A DNA stretch of 64,000 bases from an uncultured Myxococcaceae bacterium (GCA_945952225.1 CAMFHP010000028.1:1-64000); one strand, 5' to 3'. Positions 8,987-18,099 are shown, counted from the first letter of the stretch. The notes: generated by a model from the sequence alone, not told the origin. Program-made: numbers and translations.

Positions 8987-11032
8987 ATGGCGATGAGCTC
9001 CCCCGGCCCGCGCGTGATCGCACCTCTCCCGCTGCTCTGCGCGCTCGCCCTCGCGGCCTGCGACGACGCCGTGCCCGCCATCGATGGCGGCACGCTGGAT
9101 GCGCCCGCCGACGTCGCGCCCGCCGACCAGGCCGCGGCCCCTCGCGATCGCGACGTGGAGGCCGTCGTCGACGCGCGCACGATGGACGACGTGGCACCCG
9201 TCACGCCCGATGCGCCGCCGCGCACGGGCACGATCCGCGACGTGGAGCACGTCGTGATCTTCGTGCAGGAGAACCGCTCCTTCGACCACTACTTCGGCGC
9301 GCTCGCGGGCGTGCGCGGCTTCGCCGATCCCGCGGCGCAGCAGCTCCGCACGGGGCCCACGGTGTTTCACCAGCCCGACGGAATGGGTGAGGTGATGCCC
9401 TTCCACACGCCGCTGGAGTGCGTGAGCGACATCGACCACGGGTGGTCCACGGGGCACGACGCCTGGCACAACGGCGCATGGGACCGCTGGGTGCCCGCGA
9501 AGGGACGCGCCGCGATGAGCGCCTACGCGCGCGCCGAGCTGCCGTACTACTACGCGCTCGCCGACGCCTACACCGTGCTCGATGCGTACTACTGCTCGGT
9601 GCTCGGCTCGACGAACCCGAACCGTCTGTACCTCATGACGGGCACCATCGACCCCGCGGGAACGGGCGGAGGTCCCGTCGTCGACAACACCGAACCGCCC
9701 GCGGGCTTCACGTGGACGACGTATCCCGAGCGCCTTCAGGCCGCGGGGATTTCGTGGCGCGTGTACCAGACCCTCGACAACTACGACGACAACGCGCTCG
9801 CGTGGTTTCGCGCGTACAAGACCGCCCGCGAGGGCGATCCCCTGTGGGACCGGGGCGTGCGACGCTCCCTCGACTACCTCGGCGACCTGCGCCGCGACGT
9901 GCTGAACAACACGCTTCCGCAGGTCTCGTGGATCATCGCGCCGACGGCCCTCTCGGAGCACCCGCCGTACCCCATCACGCTCGGGCAGGATCTCACGCGC
10001 CAGGTGTACGAGACGCTCATGGCGAACCCTGCCATCGCGCGCTCGACGGTGCTGTTTCTCACCTACGACGAGAACGGCGGCTTCTTCGACCACGCATCGC
10101 CGCCGACACCGCCGCAGGGAACGCCCGACGAGTTCGTACGCGGCGCGCCCATCGGCATGGGAAACCGCGTGCCCATGCTGGTGATCTCGCCGTGGTCACG
10201 CGGCGGCGTGGTCGACTCCGAGGTGGCCGATCACACCTCGGTGCTGCGCTTTCTCGAACGCTGGACCGGCGTGCGCGAGCCCAACATCAGCGCGTGGCGT
10301 CGCGCCATCGCGGGTGACCTCACGGGGGCCTTCGACTTCGCGCATCCCGACTTCTCGATGCCCGCGCTGCCGTCGACGACCGCGCGCGTGTGCGCCACCG
10401 CGACGCCCTCGCCCCCCGCCACGCCGTCGCTTCCCGCGCAGGAGCGCGGACCTCGTCTGGCGCGCGCACTGCCGTATCAGCCCGATGCCACCGCGCGGAC
10501 CGACTGCGCGGCGGGGCGCTTCTACGTCGCGATGCACAACGCAGGCGTCGCCGCGGTGCACCACCAGATCACGGCCAATCGCTTTCGCGGCGACGGACCG
10601 TGGTTCTACGACGTGGCCCCCGGCGCGACCGTCGAAGACTACTTCTCGGTGCGCACCTACGGCGGCGGGCGCTACGACCTCACGCTCTCGGGACCCAACG
10701 GCTTCGAACGCCAGTACGTCGGTGACCTCAACACTGCCTGCGGTGCGCTCGAAGTCTCGACGACGCTGCACCCCGAAGATGGCACCCTTGCGCTCCAGTA
10801 CACGAACCGCGGCGCGACGGCGGTGACCTTCACCACGACGGCCACGCGCTACCGCAGTGACGGCCCGTGGAGCGACACCGTGGCGGCCGGCGCTACGGCC
10901 ACGCGCACGCTCGACCTCGCGGGCTCCGACGGTTGGTATGCGCTGACGGTGACCGTCTCGGGCGATAGTGCCTTCACGCGACGCTTCACGGGGCACATCG
11001 AGAACGGTCGCGCGAGCGTGACCGGGCTCTGA
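8987..11032 (+). CDS. Secreted phospholipase C-type phosphoesterase (lipoprotein)
   Basis: The signal peptide ends in LALAAC and is followed by an Asp/Ala linker. The catalytic domain starts at about residue 85 with the phosphoesterase signature VIFVQENRSFDHYFG and continues with DNTEPPAGFTW, LTYDENGGFFDH and PMLVISPWSRGG. These are the metal and phosphate-binding motifs of the acid phosphatase/phospholipase C family. The last ~180 residues form two beta domains of the DUF756 type found only behind such phospholipases. The enzyme should hydrolyse phosphatidylcholine-like lipids outside the cytoplasm. Length (681) fits the Pseudomonas PlcH/PlcN class. An in-frame ATG at 8993 is an equally possible start. 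Confidence 0.88.
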   Translation: MAMSSPGPRVIAPLPLLCALALAACDDAVPAIDGGTLDAPADVAPADQAAAPRDRDVEAVVDARTMDDVAPVTPDAPPRTGTIRDVEHVVIFVQENRSFDHYFGALAGVRGFADPAAQQLRTGPTVFHQPDGMGEVMPFHTPLECVSDIDHGWSTGHDAWHNGAWDRWVPAKGRAAMSAYARAELPYYYALADAYTVLDAYYCSVLGSTNPNRLYLMTGTIDPAGTGGGPVVDNTEPPAGFTWTTYPERLQAAGISWRVYQTLDNYDDNALAWFRAYKTAREGDPLWDRGVRRSLDYLGDLRRDVLNNTLPQVSWIIAPTALSEHPPYPITLGQDLTRQVYETLMANPAIARSTVLFLTYDENGGFFDHASPPTPPQGTPDEFVRGAPIGMGNRVPMLVISPWSRGGVVDSEVADHTSVLRFLERWTGVREPNISAWRRAIAGDLTGAFDFAHPDFSMPALPSTTARVCATATPSPPATPSLPAQERGPRLARALPYQPDATARTDCAAGRFYVAMHNAGVAAVHHQITANRFRGDGPWFYDVAPGATVEDYFSVRTYGGGRYDLTLSGPNGFERQYVGDLNTACGALEVSTTLHPEDGTLALQYTNRGATAVTFTTTATRYRSDGPWSDTVAAGATATRTLDLAGSDGWYALTVTVSGDSAFTRRFTGHIENGRASVTGL

Positions 11033-11041
11033 TCCGTCGGG

Positions 11042-11680
11042 CTACGTCGGCGGCACGGGCAGGAACGCCGCCGCGTGCGCGCGCACCCACGCCATGAGCC
11101 GCGCGGGGAGCTCCATCATCGCGAAGGACTCCAACGCGCGCGCGGTCTTCGGGCTCCCGAGCTTCACGCGACCGGGCGCCTTCACGGTGCCCTTCGCGAC
11201 CGCCTCGAACTGCGCTGCAAGCGCGGGAAGACCGAACGCGCGAGCCTCGTCGGCGGTGCGCGCAACGAGGGCGTCGTCGCAGTCCATGAAGTACATCGCG
11301 AGGCCGTTGCGGGAGCACTGCGCGGCGAGCGCATCGAGCACGAGCCACGTGCGAACGGGCGCGGGCGTGGCGGCGACCTTCGCCCATTCGAGGCGCGTGG
11401 CCATGATCCATCCGTCGAGCACTTCGAGGCGCAGCTCTGCGTCGGTGGCGCGGTCGATCCATGGGACGGTGGGCTCCCACCGGGGCTCGCGCACGAAGCC
11501 GCTCGCGAGCTGTTCGGTGACGAGCGCATCGAGCTCGGCGAGGGGCACGGTGCGCGCAACGGGCTCGGGGTCGTCGTCGAAGACGATCTCGATGCGAGCA
11601 CGGTCACCCTCGGGCCACGCAGACCAAGTGACCCCATCGACCGCATTGCGGAGCGTGGTGCGAACGCGTCGGGCGCTCAT
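11042..11680 (-). CDS. DUF4375/DMP19-like protein
   Basis: This 212-residue cytoplasmic protein has an N-terminal beta-rich part (residues 1-60) and a helical C-terminal half. The helical half contains LVLDALAAQCSRNGLAMYFMD and later DEARAFGLPALAAQFEAV, the layout of the DUF4375 (DMP19-like) domain, in which an NGG..QYF motif and a following helix are typical. The function of that domain in bacteria is unknown. Its start overlaps the stop of the upstream gene by 4 bp, so the two are translationally coupled. Confidence 0.6.
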   Translation of the reverse strand: MSARRVRTTLRNAVDGVTWSAWPEGDRARIEIVFDDDPEPVARTVPLAELDALVTEQLASGFVREPRWEPTVPWIDRATDAELRLEVLDGWIMATRLEWAKVAATPAPVRTWLVLDALAAQCSRNGLAMYFMDCDDALVARTADEARAFGLPALAAQFEAVAKGTVKAPGRVKLGSPKTARALESFAMMELPARLMAWVRAHAAAFLPVPPT

Positions 11681-12630
11681 CGCGCGATGCGGGCCAGGAG
11701 CTTCGCGCGCACGTCATCGGGCAACGTCGCGAGGTAGTCGGGCGACAGCGCACGGAGCGCCGCATCGGGGAGCGCGAGGAGCCGCTCGGTCTCCGAGAGC
11801 CCCGCGAGCCGGTCTTCGGGCCTGAGCCCCGCGAGCCGGTCTTCGGGCCTGAGCCCCGCGAGTCGGGTCTCCACCGGGAGCGCGGCGAGCAGGTCGAGGA
11901 GCGCCTGATCGGCGGTGCGCTGAACGAGGGATGCGTCCTTCATGATGGCCTTCCAGCGAGGGTCCTGCGAGAGCTGCGTGATGCCCTGCAGAAGACGGTA
12001 GTACAGCGACCGTTCGGTGTCATCGAAGGCCCCCGGGCGCGCCGGGTCGTCGAGGCACGCGGGCGACACCGCGAAGAGCAGATGCTCCCCCGGTGCAGGC
12101 CACGCGATCGTCGTCTCCACCACACGCAACGAGAAGCCCTGCAACGTGCCCGCGTGCACTCCCTGGAGCGCCGTCGCGTCGAGCGCACCGCCGACCGTCG
12201 CGAGCTGCGTGCGAAAGCGTGGCGTGAGCGTTGGCGCCACCACACGGAGCGACACCTGCGCGGGGTCTTCGAGCCCTTCGAGCGCCATGTACTGGTACGC
12301 GTACGAGAGCAGTTGCAGCGCGTCGGTGCGCTCCAATGCGTCGGTCGCTCCCTTGAAGTGCACGATGTTGTGATCGCGCAGCTCGTCGAGCACGCTGCGA
12401 AGGTACTCGGGGCTCCACGGCGCGCCGTCGGCGATGCGACGCACGATGACGGCGTCGATGCGTCGAGGCTCGCGGGTGAGCGCGTACTCCGGGATCACGT
12501 GCCAACGGTCGCGCGGTAGCAGCATCTCCAACAGCAGGATCAGCAACGGATGCCATGCCGTGCGCAGCGGGGCGTCGTCGGAGAGCAATCCTTCCAGCGA
12601 GGGAACGGGGGGTGCGGGCGTCGTCGTCAT
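11677..12630 (-). CDS. PD-(D/E)XK/Rpn-like protein with 9-residue tail repeats
   Basis: This 317-residue protein has an N-terminal domain resembling Rpn/DUF4351-type putative nucleases: EYALTREPRRIDAVIVRR supplies the conserved Asp strand, and NIVHFKGATDALERTDA sits where the family has an ExK strand followed by D/S-rich helix and a Tyr-rich helix (LLSYAYQYM). The catalytic Glu is replaced by His (HFK), so activity is doubtful. The C-terminus carries tandem RLAGLRPED copies, as often seen in this family. The downstream DUF4375-like gene overlaps it by 4 bp. The start is the ATG at 12630; nothing coding-like is upstream. Confidence 0.65.
   Translation of the reverse strand: MTTTPAPPVPSLEGLLSDDAPLRTAWHPLLILLLEMLLPRDRWHVIPEYALTREPRRIDAVIVRRIADGAPWSPEYLRSVLDELRDHNIVHFKGATDALERTDALQLLSYAYQYMALEGLEDPAQVSLRVVAPTLTPRFRTQLATVGGALDATALQGVHAGTLQGFSLRVVETTIAWPAPGEHLLFAVSPACLDDPARPGAFDDTERSLYYRLLQGITQLSQDPRWKAIMKDASLVQRTADQALLDLLAALPVETRLAGLRPEDRLAGLRPEDRLAGLSETERLLALPDAALRALSPDYLATLPDDVRAKLLARIAR
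11801..11860. repeat. 27-bp tandem repeat inside the Rpn-like gene
   Basis: Two identical 27-bp units (11801-11827 and 11828-11854) are followed by the diverged beginning of a third. They encode the 9-residue unit RLAGLRPED on the minus strand. Exact identity at DNA level indicates recent duplication by slippage. Confidence 0.9.
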
Positions 12631-12662
12631 CGCGCCGGTGTACCCGCAAACGCGCCGCGCGC

Positions 12663-14105
12663 TCAACCCGTGCGCTTCGTGATCGCACGCGTGAGAAGCA
12701 CCGCGAGCACCGTCGCCGTCGGCACCATGCCCGCCGTCGACGCCAGCAGCGCCACGTGGGGACCTGGCACCGTCGCGCCCGCGAGTCCGCCCGCCGCCGC
12801 CACGCCGGCCCAGGGCACCGCCGCACTCGCCCAGAGCACCTCGCGGCCCCGCGCGCCCGTGCGTCGCCCCACGGCGGCCCACGCGACGAGCGCGCCCGCC
12901 GTGAGTGCCGCGAGGCTCCGCGCGATGTAGGCGCCGCGCGTTCCGATGGCCGAGAGCGTGAAGCCAGGACCGAGCAGCACATACGCGCCGACCGCGCCCG
13001 CGAGCACCACGAGCATCGCCGCGAGCGCGCGTCGCACACGCGTTCCGCCGAGCGCTGCCATTGCGAGCAGCACCACGGCCCACGCGACGGAGAGCACCGC
13101 CGCACGCACGCGCCCCTCGCGCACCGTCGCACGGAACACGGGCTCCACCGCCTCCGCGCGCCGTGTGATCGCCGCGCAGTCGCTCGTCACGGCCTCGCGC
13201 GCGGCGCAGCGCAGGGCCTCACGCGGCGCCTCGATCGCGAGCGCGTCGGTGAAGGTCGCCGCCATCGCACTGGCCGAGATCACGCCCTCGTGATGGGTGC
13301 GCGTCGGGCCGCCGAGTTGAACCCAACGCGTGCGGGTGACCGCGCGCTCCGGGCCTCCGTGGCCGCCGCGGGCGACGTGTCCGTGGTCGGCGCCGACGAA
13401 GAGCGTGAAGCCCGCTGCGCCGAGCCTTTGCGCGAGCGCGTCGTGGAGCGCCGAGGCCCGTCGCATCGCGCCGTCGACCTCGCGCGCGTAGTCGACGCTC
13501 GCGGCGCCGTGGGTGTGCCCCGCGTCGTCGGTGGTCACCCAGTGCGTGACGACCAGTGTGTTCCGCGTGGCCATCGCTGCGAGCGCATCGACGTCGTGCG
13601 CAGCGCCGCCCCACCGCACCTCGTCGGAGGACCTTCCCGCGAGGTCGTGCATCCACGACACGCCCTCCAGCGCCCAGGCGACGAAGCCGCCCGCGTCACG
13701 CACACGATCCATCATGGTGTCGGCGCGCGCGGGGCCGCGATGGCGGTTGTTGCCGACGCCCGCCACGGCCTGCGGAACGCCCGTGAACAGCGCGTGGTAC
13801 GCGGGGCGCGAGAGGCTCGGCAGGCCCGTGTCGAAGGTCCGCCACCACGAGACGGGACGGAGCGTTCCGCGCTCCATCGCGCGCGCCATGAAGGCATCGC
13901 CGACCCCGTCGACGAGCACCACCACCACGGGACGCGACGGCCTCGGCGCAGGTCTCCGTGGCGAAGCGTTCGCGTGGAGCGCCGCGAGCACGCGCGTGGG
14001 CTCGGCGTTCTGCGCCGTGAGCAACGCATCGCCGGTGTACGCACCCACGAGCGGCGGAGCGAGCAGCGGCGCGTACGCGGCGAGACGGCGGCCGACGGTG
14101 CTCAC
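12663..14105 (-). CDS. Membrane alkaline-phosphatase-superfamily enzyme in the tubulin-like cluster
   Basis: The N-terminal ~345 residues form an alkaline-phosphatase-superfamily domain: VVVVLVDGVGD (metal-binding Asp), a nucleophile candidate in LPSLSRPAYH, WVTTDDAGHTHG and FVGADHGH. This is the pattern of type I phosphodiesterases and GPI-ethanolamine-phosphate transferase-like enzymes. After a short linker, about five hydrophobic segments follow (from AVLSVAWAVVLLAMAAL), so the enzyme is membrane-anchored at its C-terminal half, a less usual order. The substrate is unknown; a phosphate-containing membrane lipid or head-group is a guess. The GTG at 14105 lies 7 bp after the upstream stop. 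It is the last gene of the leftward cluster containing the tubulin-like GTPase. Confidence 0.75.
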   Translation of the reverse strand: MSTVGRRLAAYAPLLAPPLVGAYTGDALLTAQNAEPTRVLAALHANASPRRPAPRPSRPVVVVLVDGVGDAFMARAMERGTLRPVSWWRTFDTGLPSLSRPAYHALFTGVPQAVAGVGNNRHRGPARADTMMDRVRDAGGFVAWALEGVSWMHDLAGRSSDEVRWGGAAHDVDALAAMATRNTLVVTHWVTTDDAGHTHGAASVDYAREVDGAMRRASALHDALAQRLGAAGFTLFVGADHGHVARGGHGGPERAVTRTRWVQLGGPTRTHHEGVISASAMAATFTDALAIEAPREALRCAAREAVTSDCAAITRRAEAVEPVFRATVREGRVRAAVLSVAWAVVLLAMAALGGTRVRRALAAMLVVLAGAVGAYVLLGPGFTLSAIGTRGAYIARSLAALTAGALVAWAAVGRRTGARGREVLWASAAVPWAGVAAAGGLAGATVPGPHVALLASTAGMVPTATVLAVLLTRAITKRTG

Positions 14106-14112
14106 GAGGGCA

Positions 14113-14694
14113 TCACTCGCCGCAGGAGCGTCCCTGCGTGTCGGCGTCGGCGGCGGTGAGCACGTAGTCGGCGGGCGGCGCAGAGAGCGAGCTCCGTCGC
14201 GCGCACATGCCGTCGCGGATGCGAAGGATGTCACCGGCCACGCGCGCCATCTCGCGGGCCACGGGCGCGTCTCCGCCGTGATCGCGGGTGGTCTCGGTGC
14301 GGAGGTCGTCCCAGAAGCGGTGGTGCTCCTCGCCGCAGGTGAGGGCGAGGGTGCGCGTCACGTCGCGCTGCGCGTTGCGATGGGAGACGCCCACGCGCAC
14401 CGAAAGTGGAGTCCCGGCTACCTGTTCGCGCAGCGTGCGACGGGCCATGGCCGCGCGGAGGTCGTCGCACGTTCCTTCGAGCGCGCGCTGCTGTGCGAGG
14501 GCCACCTGGTCGAGGCCGCCCGCGGGCACGCTCGCGAGCGCGCGAAGCTGCGTCACCACCGGGCGATTGCACGCGCAGAGGCGCTCGACGCGGTTCCACC
14601 AGCGCGCCTGTTCGCGCGACCGACGGAGCCACACGGCGCCACCCAACACCGCGCCCACCGCGAGCGCGATCGCGAGTCGACGGAGCGGGCTCAT
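14113..14694 (-). CDS. Small membrane-anchored protein of the tubulin-like cluster
   Basis: This 193-residue protein begins with Met-Ser-Pro-Leu-Arg-Arg, then one hydrophobic segment (LAIALAVGAVLGGAVWL). The rest is a helical soluble domain with scattered cysteines (CACN, GTC, LTC, MCARR, SCGE), suggesting an extracytoplasmic location. I do not recognise the family. Its start overlaps the stop of the 630-residue gene by 4 bp and its stop is 7 bp from the phosphatase-like gene, so all three are one transcript. Confidence 0.75.
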   Translation of the reverse strand: MSPLRRLAIALAVGAVLGGAVWLRRSREQARWWNRVERLCACNRPVVTQLRALASVPAGGLDQVALAQQRALEGTCDDLRAAMARRTLREQVAGTPLSVRVGVSHRNAQRDVTRTLALTCGEEHHRFWDDLRTETTRDHGGDAPVAREMARVAGDILRIRDGMCARRSSLSAPPADYVLTAADADTQGRSCGE

Positions 14695-16583
14695 TCGGGC
14701 CGCGCGAACACGTCGAGAAAGAGCGGGAGCTTCGCGCCGCCCGCGATCACGTAGTGCTCCGCCGCCGAGGCCGCGCGCACGCCGAAGGAGCCCAGCACGA
14801 GCGAGGGCGCCCCCGTCGTCGCGTCGGCGCTCACCCAGTCGACGAAGGTCTCGACGGCCACGCGCCCGAGCCGCGCGCACTGCACGTCGATGCGGTCGCT
14901 CTCGCCGTCGCCCACCGCGCGCCACGTCGCACGAAATCGCTGGAGCGTCGCGAGCCGATCGCGCGCACGCTGCCGCTCGGTCTCGCCGTGCACCGCCGCG
15001 ATGGCGTCGCGCAGCACCTCCAGCGGACGCTCCGCGCCCTGCACCAGCACGCGCCCGAAGAGCTCGCGGCCCTCGTCGGCGGACCAGAGCACGCGCGCGC
15101 CATCGCTGCGCAGCTCGGCCTCGCCCACGAAGTAGAGCCACAGCGCGAAGCCCAGCGCGCGGAGCTCGCCCACGTCGACGGGACGCTGCACCGGTCCGAA
15201 GCGCTCGACGAGGCCCACACTGAGCGAGCCCGTGGCGCCCGGCACCGCGACGATGCGCGGGAGCGCGCTGCCCGGCTGCCACTTCGCGAGCGACACGCCG
15301 GTCTGCGGCGCGGGCGTGCCCGTGGCGACGCGGTTCGTGACCTCGCGCGAGAGGTGGATGCGCACGTCGGCGCCGTCCGTCGACTCGGCCTGACCGAGGA
15401 CGAGGCGCACGGTGTCGGGAAAGAAGATCGGCGCGGCCTGCACGTCGGCCTCGGTGATCTGCGCGCGCTTGTGCGAGCGCGCCGCCGCGGCGAGCAGCGG
15501 GTTCAGCACCAGCGAGCGATAGCCCGGCGCGTTGGCGTGGTCTTCGAGCCAGTGGGCCTGGCCGTGTCCGCGGGCGGTCTGCGTGGCGCCTTCGAGGCGT
15601 CCCACACCCGCGACGAGTTCGAAGCCCGCGGTGCTCGCGAGGTCGACGCCCGAGGCGCCGCGCGCGGGTGCGTTGCTCGCCTCGCGGGCCGGGTCGCGCG
15701 GGGCCATGCGCACGGTCACCACGGGGCGTCCGTTGGGGTCGACGAGGTCGACGGAGCCCGCGTCGCGGCGCACGGGCTGAAAGAACAGGAGCTCGGCGAA
15801 GCGCGCGCCCCAGCCCACGTCGCGCACGGGGAGGTACACGATGGCCTCGTCGGGCTCGTTGCTCGTGCGCGGCACCACGCGGAGACGCACCGGACCCACC
15901 ATGCGCGCGTCGCCGTGCATCGCGCCCGTGGGCTGCGCCGTGTCGCCGAGGAGCACCTGGAGCGCCTTCATCCACGGCGGCGAGCTCTCGTGGCCCGGCT
16001 GCCAGAGGCCCGCGCGATCCATCGCGGCGCGCCAGTCGACGAGGAGCTTCAGGGCCTCGCCGCGGTCGGCGCTCGCGTCGATGCGGGTCTTGAGCTCGCT
16101 CCAGTAGTTCTCGCGGGCCGCGCGGGGGTTGCACCACACGAGGCACTGCGGATCCGTCGCGCCCACGAGGAGCCGTCGGCCCTCCATGCCCTGCCTGCGC
16201 GCGTCGCGGAGCAGCCCCATGAAGCGGCACTCGGGGCGCAGGTCGGCGAGCATCGCGCCGAAGTTGTCGACCTCGGGGCGCCGCAGGTCGATGGTCTCGA
16301 CGGTCACCTCGCCGAGCGCCAGCGCGAGCACGAGCAGACGCCACCGTTCGAAGCTCTGCTGGAGCCGCGGGTTGAGGCTCTCGGGCTCGGGCTGCCGCGC
16401 GCCCGGGTCGAGCGAGAGCATGCCGAGCACGTGCGACATCATCTCGGCCTGCGCGAAGGGCGTCGGAAAGCTCCGCGTGCGCAGGTGCGTCGGCGGCGGC
16501 GTCCACGCGCCCTTCTTCTGGTCGAGCGCGAAGGTGTCCGTCGAGGGCGCGACGTCGGCGCCCGGAATGAGCGAGTGCAACAT
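14691..16583 (-). CDS. Unrecognised 630-residue protein of the tubulin-like cluster
   Basis: This is a large, apparently cytoplasmic protein with no signal peptide, transmembrane segment or known catalytic motif. The N-terminal third is helical (FERWRLLVLALALGE, then CRFMGLLRDARRQ). Around 110-190 it has alternating strands and helices ending in YWSELKTRID. The remainder is a mixture with WLYFVGEAEL near 470. It sits immediately downstream of the tubulin-like gene (3 bp gap) and overlaps the next gene by 4 bp, so stoichiometric co-expression is expected. It could be an adaptor or regulator of the filament protein; this is inference from context only. Confidence 0.75.
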   Translation of the reverse strand: MLHSLIPGADVAPSTDTFALDQKKGAWTPPPTHLRTRSFPTPFAQAEMMSHVLGMLSLDPGARQPEPESLNPRLQQSFERWRLLVLALALGEVTVETIDLRRPEVDNFGAMLADLRPECRFMGLLRDARRQGMEGRRLLVGATDPQCLVWCNPRAARENYWSELKTRIDASADRGEALKLLVDWRAAMDRAGLWQPGHESSPPWMKALQVLLGDTAQPTGAMHGDARMVGPVRLRVVPRTSNEPDEAIVYLPVRDVGWGARFAELLFFQPVRRDAGSVDLVDPNGRPVVTVRMAPRDPAREASNAPARGASGVDLASTAGFELVAGVGRLEGATQTARGHGQAHWLEDHANAPGYRSLVLNPLLAAAARSHKRAQITEADVQAAPIFFPDTVRLVLGQAESTDGADVRIHLSREVTNRVATGTPAPQTGVSLAKWQPGSALPRIVAVPGATGSLSVGLVERFGPVQRPVDVGELRALGFALWLYFVGEAELRSDGARVLWSADEGRELFGRVLVQGAERPLEVLRDAIAAVHGETERQRARDRLATLQRFRATWRAVGDGESDRIDVQCARLGRVAVETFVDWVSADATTGAPSLVLGSFGVRAASAAEHYVIAGGAKLPLFLDVFARPE

Positions 16584-16586
16584 CGT

Positions 16587-18017
16587 TCAGCTCCTCAGCG
16601 CGGCGAGCAGCGAGCGCTCGATCTTCTCGGCCATGAGCGCGGCGGGCGTGGGGTTCACGAGGCGCGATTTCTCCGAGCCCGCGGTGCCCTCGAACTGAAA
16701 CGCGTCGACGAGCACCTTGAAGGCGTCGGGGGCCTTCCACGTGCGGTGTTTGCGCGCCGCGTACAGCTGCCGCGCGCGCGGATCGCCGAACTGCGAGAGG
16801 TCGGCCTCGCCGAACACCTGACCGAACCACCAGGTCGCAAATCGCAGCTGCGCGCCCCGCGCTTCGAGCGCGCCGAGCACCTCGCGCGCGAGCGCCGTGC
16901 CCGAGGTGTTGTTGCGCTTCGCCGCGTTGCCGAGGAGCGAGCCCCAGGTGCTCCGCCCCTTCTCGTAGTCGAACTCGGTGAAGTCCGAGTCCTTCGCGCG
17001 AAACGAGTTGTAGATCTCCTGAAGCACCACGGCCTCGACCACGCGCGCGCCGAGCGAGGGGTCGCGCGAGTTCGGGTTGCGCGGGGCGTTCCACGCGCGG
17101 CGCAGCGGCCAGATGGCGTCGTTGTCGTCGTGCGTGAGCCCGTAGGTGCGATGCGCGGCGCGGGCCTGCGTGTCGGTCTTGTCGGGCAACATCACCAGCG
17201 ACCAGGCCGCGAGCAGCGGGTAGATGCTCACGGTCTCGTCGTTGTCAGCGGCGGCGGGCGCGGCCTTCACCTGCGGCGGCGGATTGTCGGGCACGCCCAC
17301 GAGCATCGACGCGTCGAGCAGGGGCTTCGTGTAGCGGTAGAAGTACTCGAGCCCGTGGCCCATGCTCGCGAGCAGCGTGGCCGTGTCGACGGTCTGGCCC
17401 GTCGTCGGAGGCAGGTCGAACCAGCGCAGCAGAAACGCGCCGTAGATGGGCTTTGCGGGCCCCACGGTCTCGCGCACGAGCTTGATGAGCTGGTGCGTGA
17501 TGCCCGCGCCGGTGCCGCCGAGAAAGCTCCCCACCACGAAGATGCGCGCGGCGGTGCGGGCGCGGCCGAAGAGGGGCTCCATCGCGCCGCCCTTGCTCGC
17601 GGCGAAGACGGCGCTGCCCACCGAGGGGTTCGCGAACATGCCCTTGCCGATGTCGACGCCGCCGGCGGGACCGGTGCCGCCCTCGACGCCGCCGCTCTCC
17701 TCGTCGAAGAAGAGTTCGAAGAGCTCGCGCTCCAGCGGGTCGGCGCGGTCGTCGATGAAGACCTTGCGAAACTGCGTCTCCTTCATCGTGTCGCGCGCGA
17801 AGGGAGGCACCACGGTCTGCGCGCCTTCGAGCGGATGCGGCACCACGGGAGACACGGTGTTGCCGAAGGTGCGGACCTTCTGCGCGAGGCGCGAGTCTCC
17901 GTCGGCGTCGATGACGAAGGCCTCGATCGGGTCGGAGAGACCTTCGAGGCGAAGCAGGCGCGCGATGGCGAGGGCGATGTGCTGTCCGCCGCCGCCGACG
18001 GCGATCACGAGGTCCAT
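16587..18017 (-). CDS. Tubulin/FtsZ-like GTPase (Tubulin_2/FtsZl type)
   Basis: This 476-residue protein opens with a strand and Gly-rich loop, VIAVGGGGQHIALAI, like the T1 loop of the FtsZ/tubulin fold. It then has FVIDADGDSRL where FtsZ has its T2-T3 region, and FVVGSFLGGTGAGITHQL at 160-178, whose GGTGAG (167-172) is the tubulin signature T4 loop contacting GTP phosphates. The C-terminal part is helical. A clear T7 catalytic loop is not evident, so GTP hydrolysis is unproven. It lacks FtsZ's C-terminal division peptide and is not the cell-division FtsZ. It belongs with the 'tubulin-like' proteins that occur next to VWA proteins and were proposed to remodel membranes. Here it heads a leftward operon. 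Confidence 0.85.
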   Translation of the reverse strand: MDLVIAVGGGGQHIALAIARLLRLEGLSDPIEAFVIDADGDSRLAQKVRTFGNTVSPVVPHPLEGAQTVVPPFARDTMKETQFRKVFIDDRADPLERELFELFFDEESGGVEGGTGPAGGVDIGKGMFANPSVGSAVFAASKGGAMEPLFGRARTAARIFVVGSFLGGTGAGITHQLIKLVRETVGPAKPIYGAFLLRWFDLPPTTGQTVDTATLLASMGHGLEYFYRYTKPLLDASMLVGVPDNPPPQVKAAPAAADNDETVSIYPLLAAWSLVMLPDKTDTQARAAHRTYGLTHDDNDAIWPLRRAWNAPRNPNSRDPSLGARVVEAVVLQEIYNSFRAKDSDFTEFDYEKGRSTWGSLLGNAAKRNNTSGTALAREVLGALEARGAQLRFATWWFGQVFGEADLSQFGDPRARQLYAARKHRTWKAPDAFKVLVDAFQFEGTAGSEKSRLVNPTPAALMAEKIERSLLAALRS

Positions 18018-18099
18018 GCGAGGGCTCCGCGGGTCGGGCGATGAAGTGGGTGCAGAGGCAGAGAGGGTGTGCGGCCGTGCGAGGCGATCACCGCGAGGC

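Noticed and set aside
16587..18017. Cell-division FtsZ
   Set aside because: No fts or mur genes nearby, no C-terminal division peptide, and the fold motifs are diverged; it belongs with tubulin-like relatives.
14406..18044. A 1,212-codon + strand frame over the tubulin-like cluster
   Set aside because: Same antisense artefact; the minus-strand frames there contain recognisable motifs and overlapping stops and starts.
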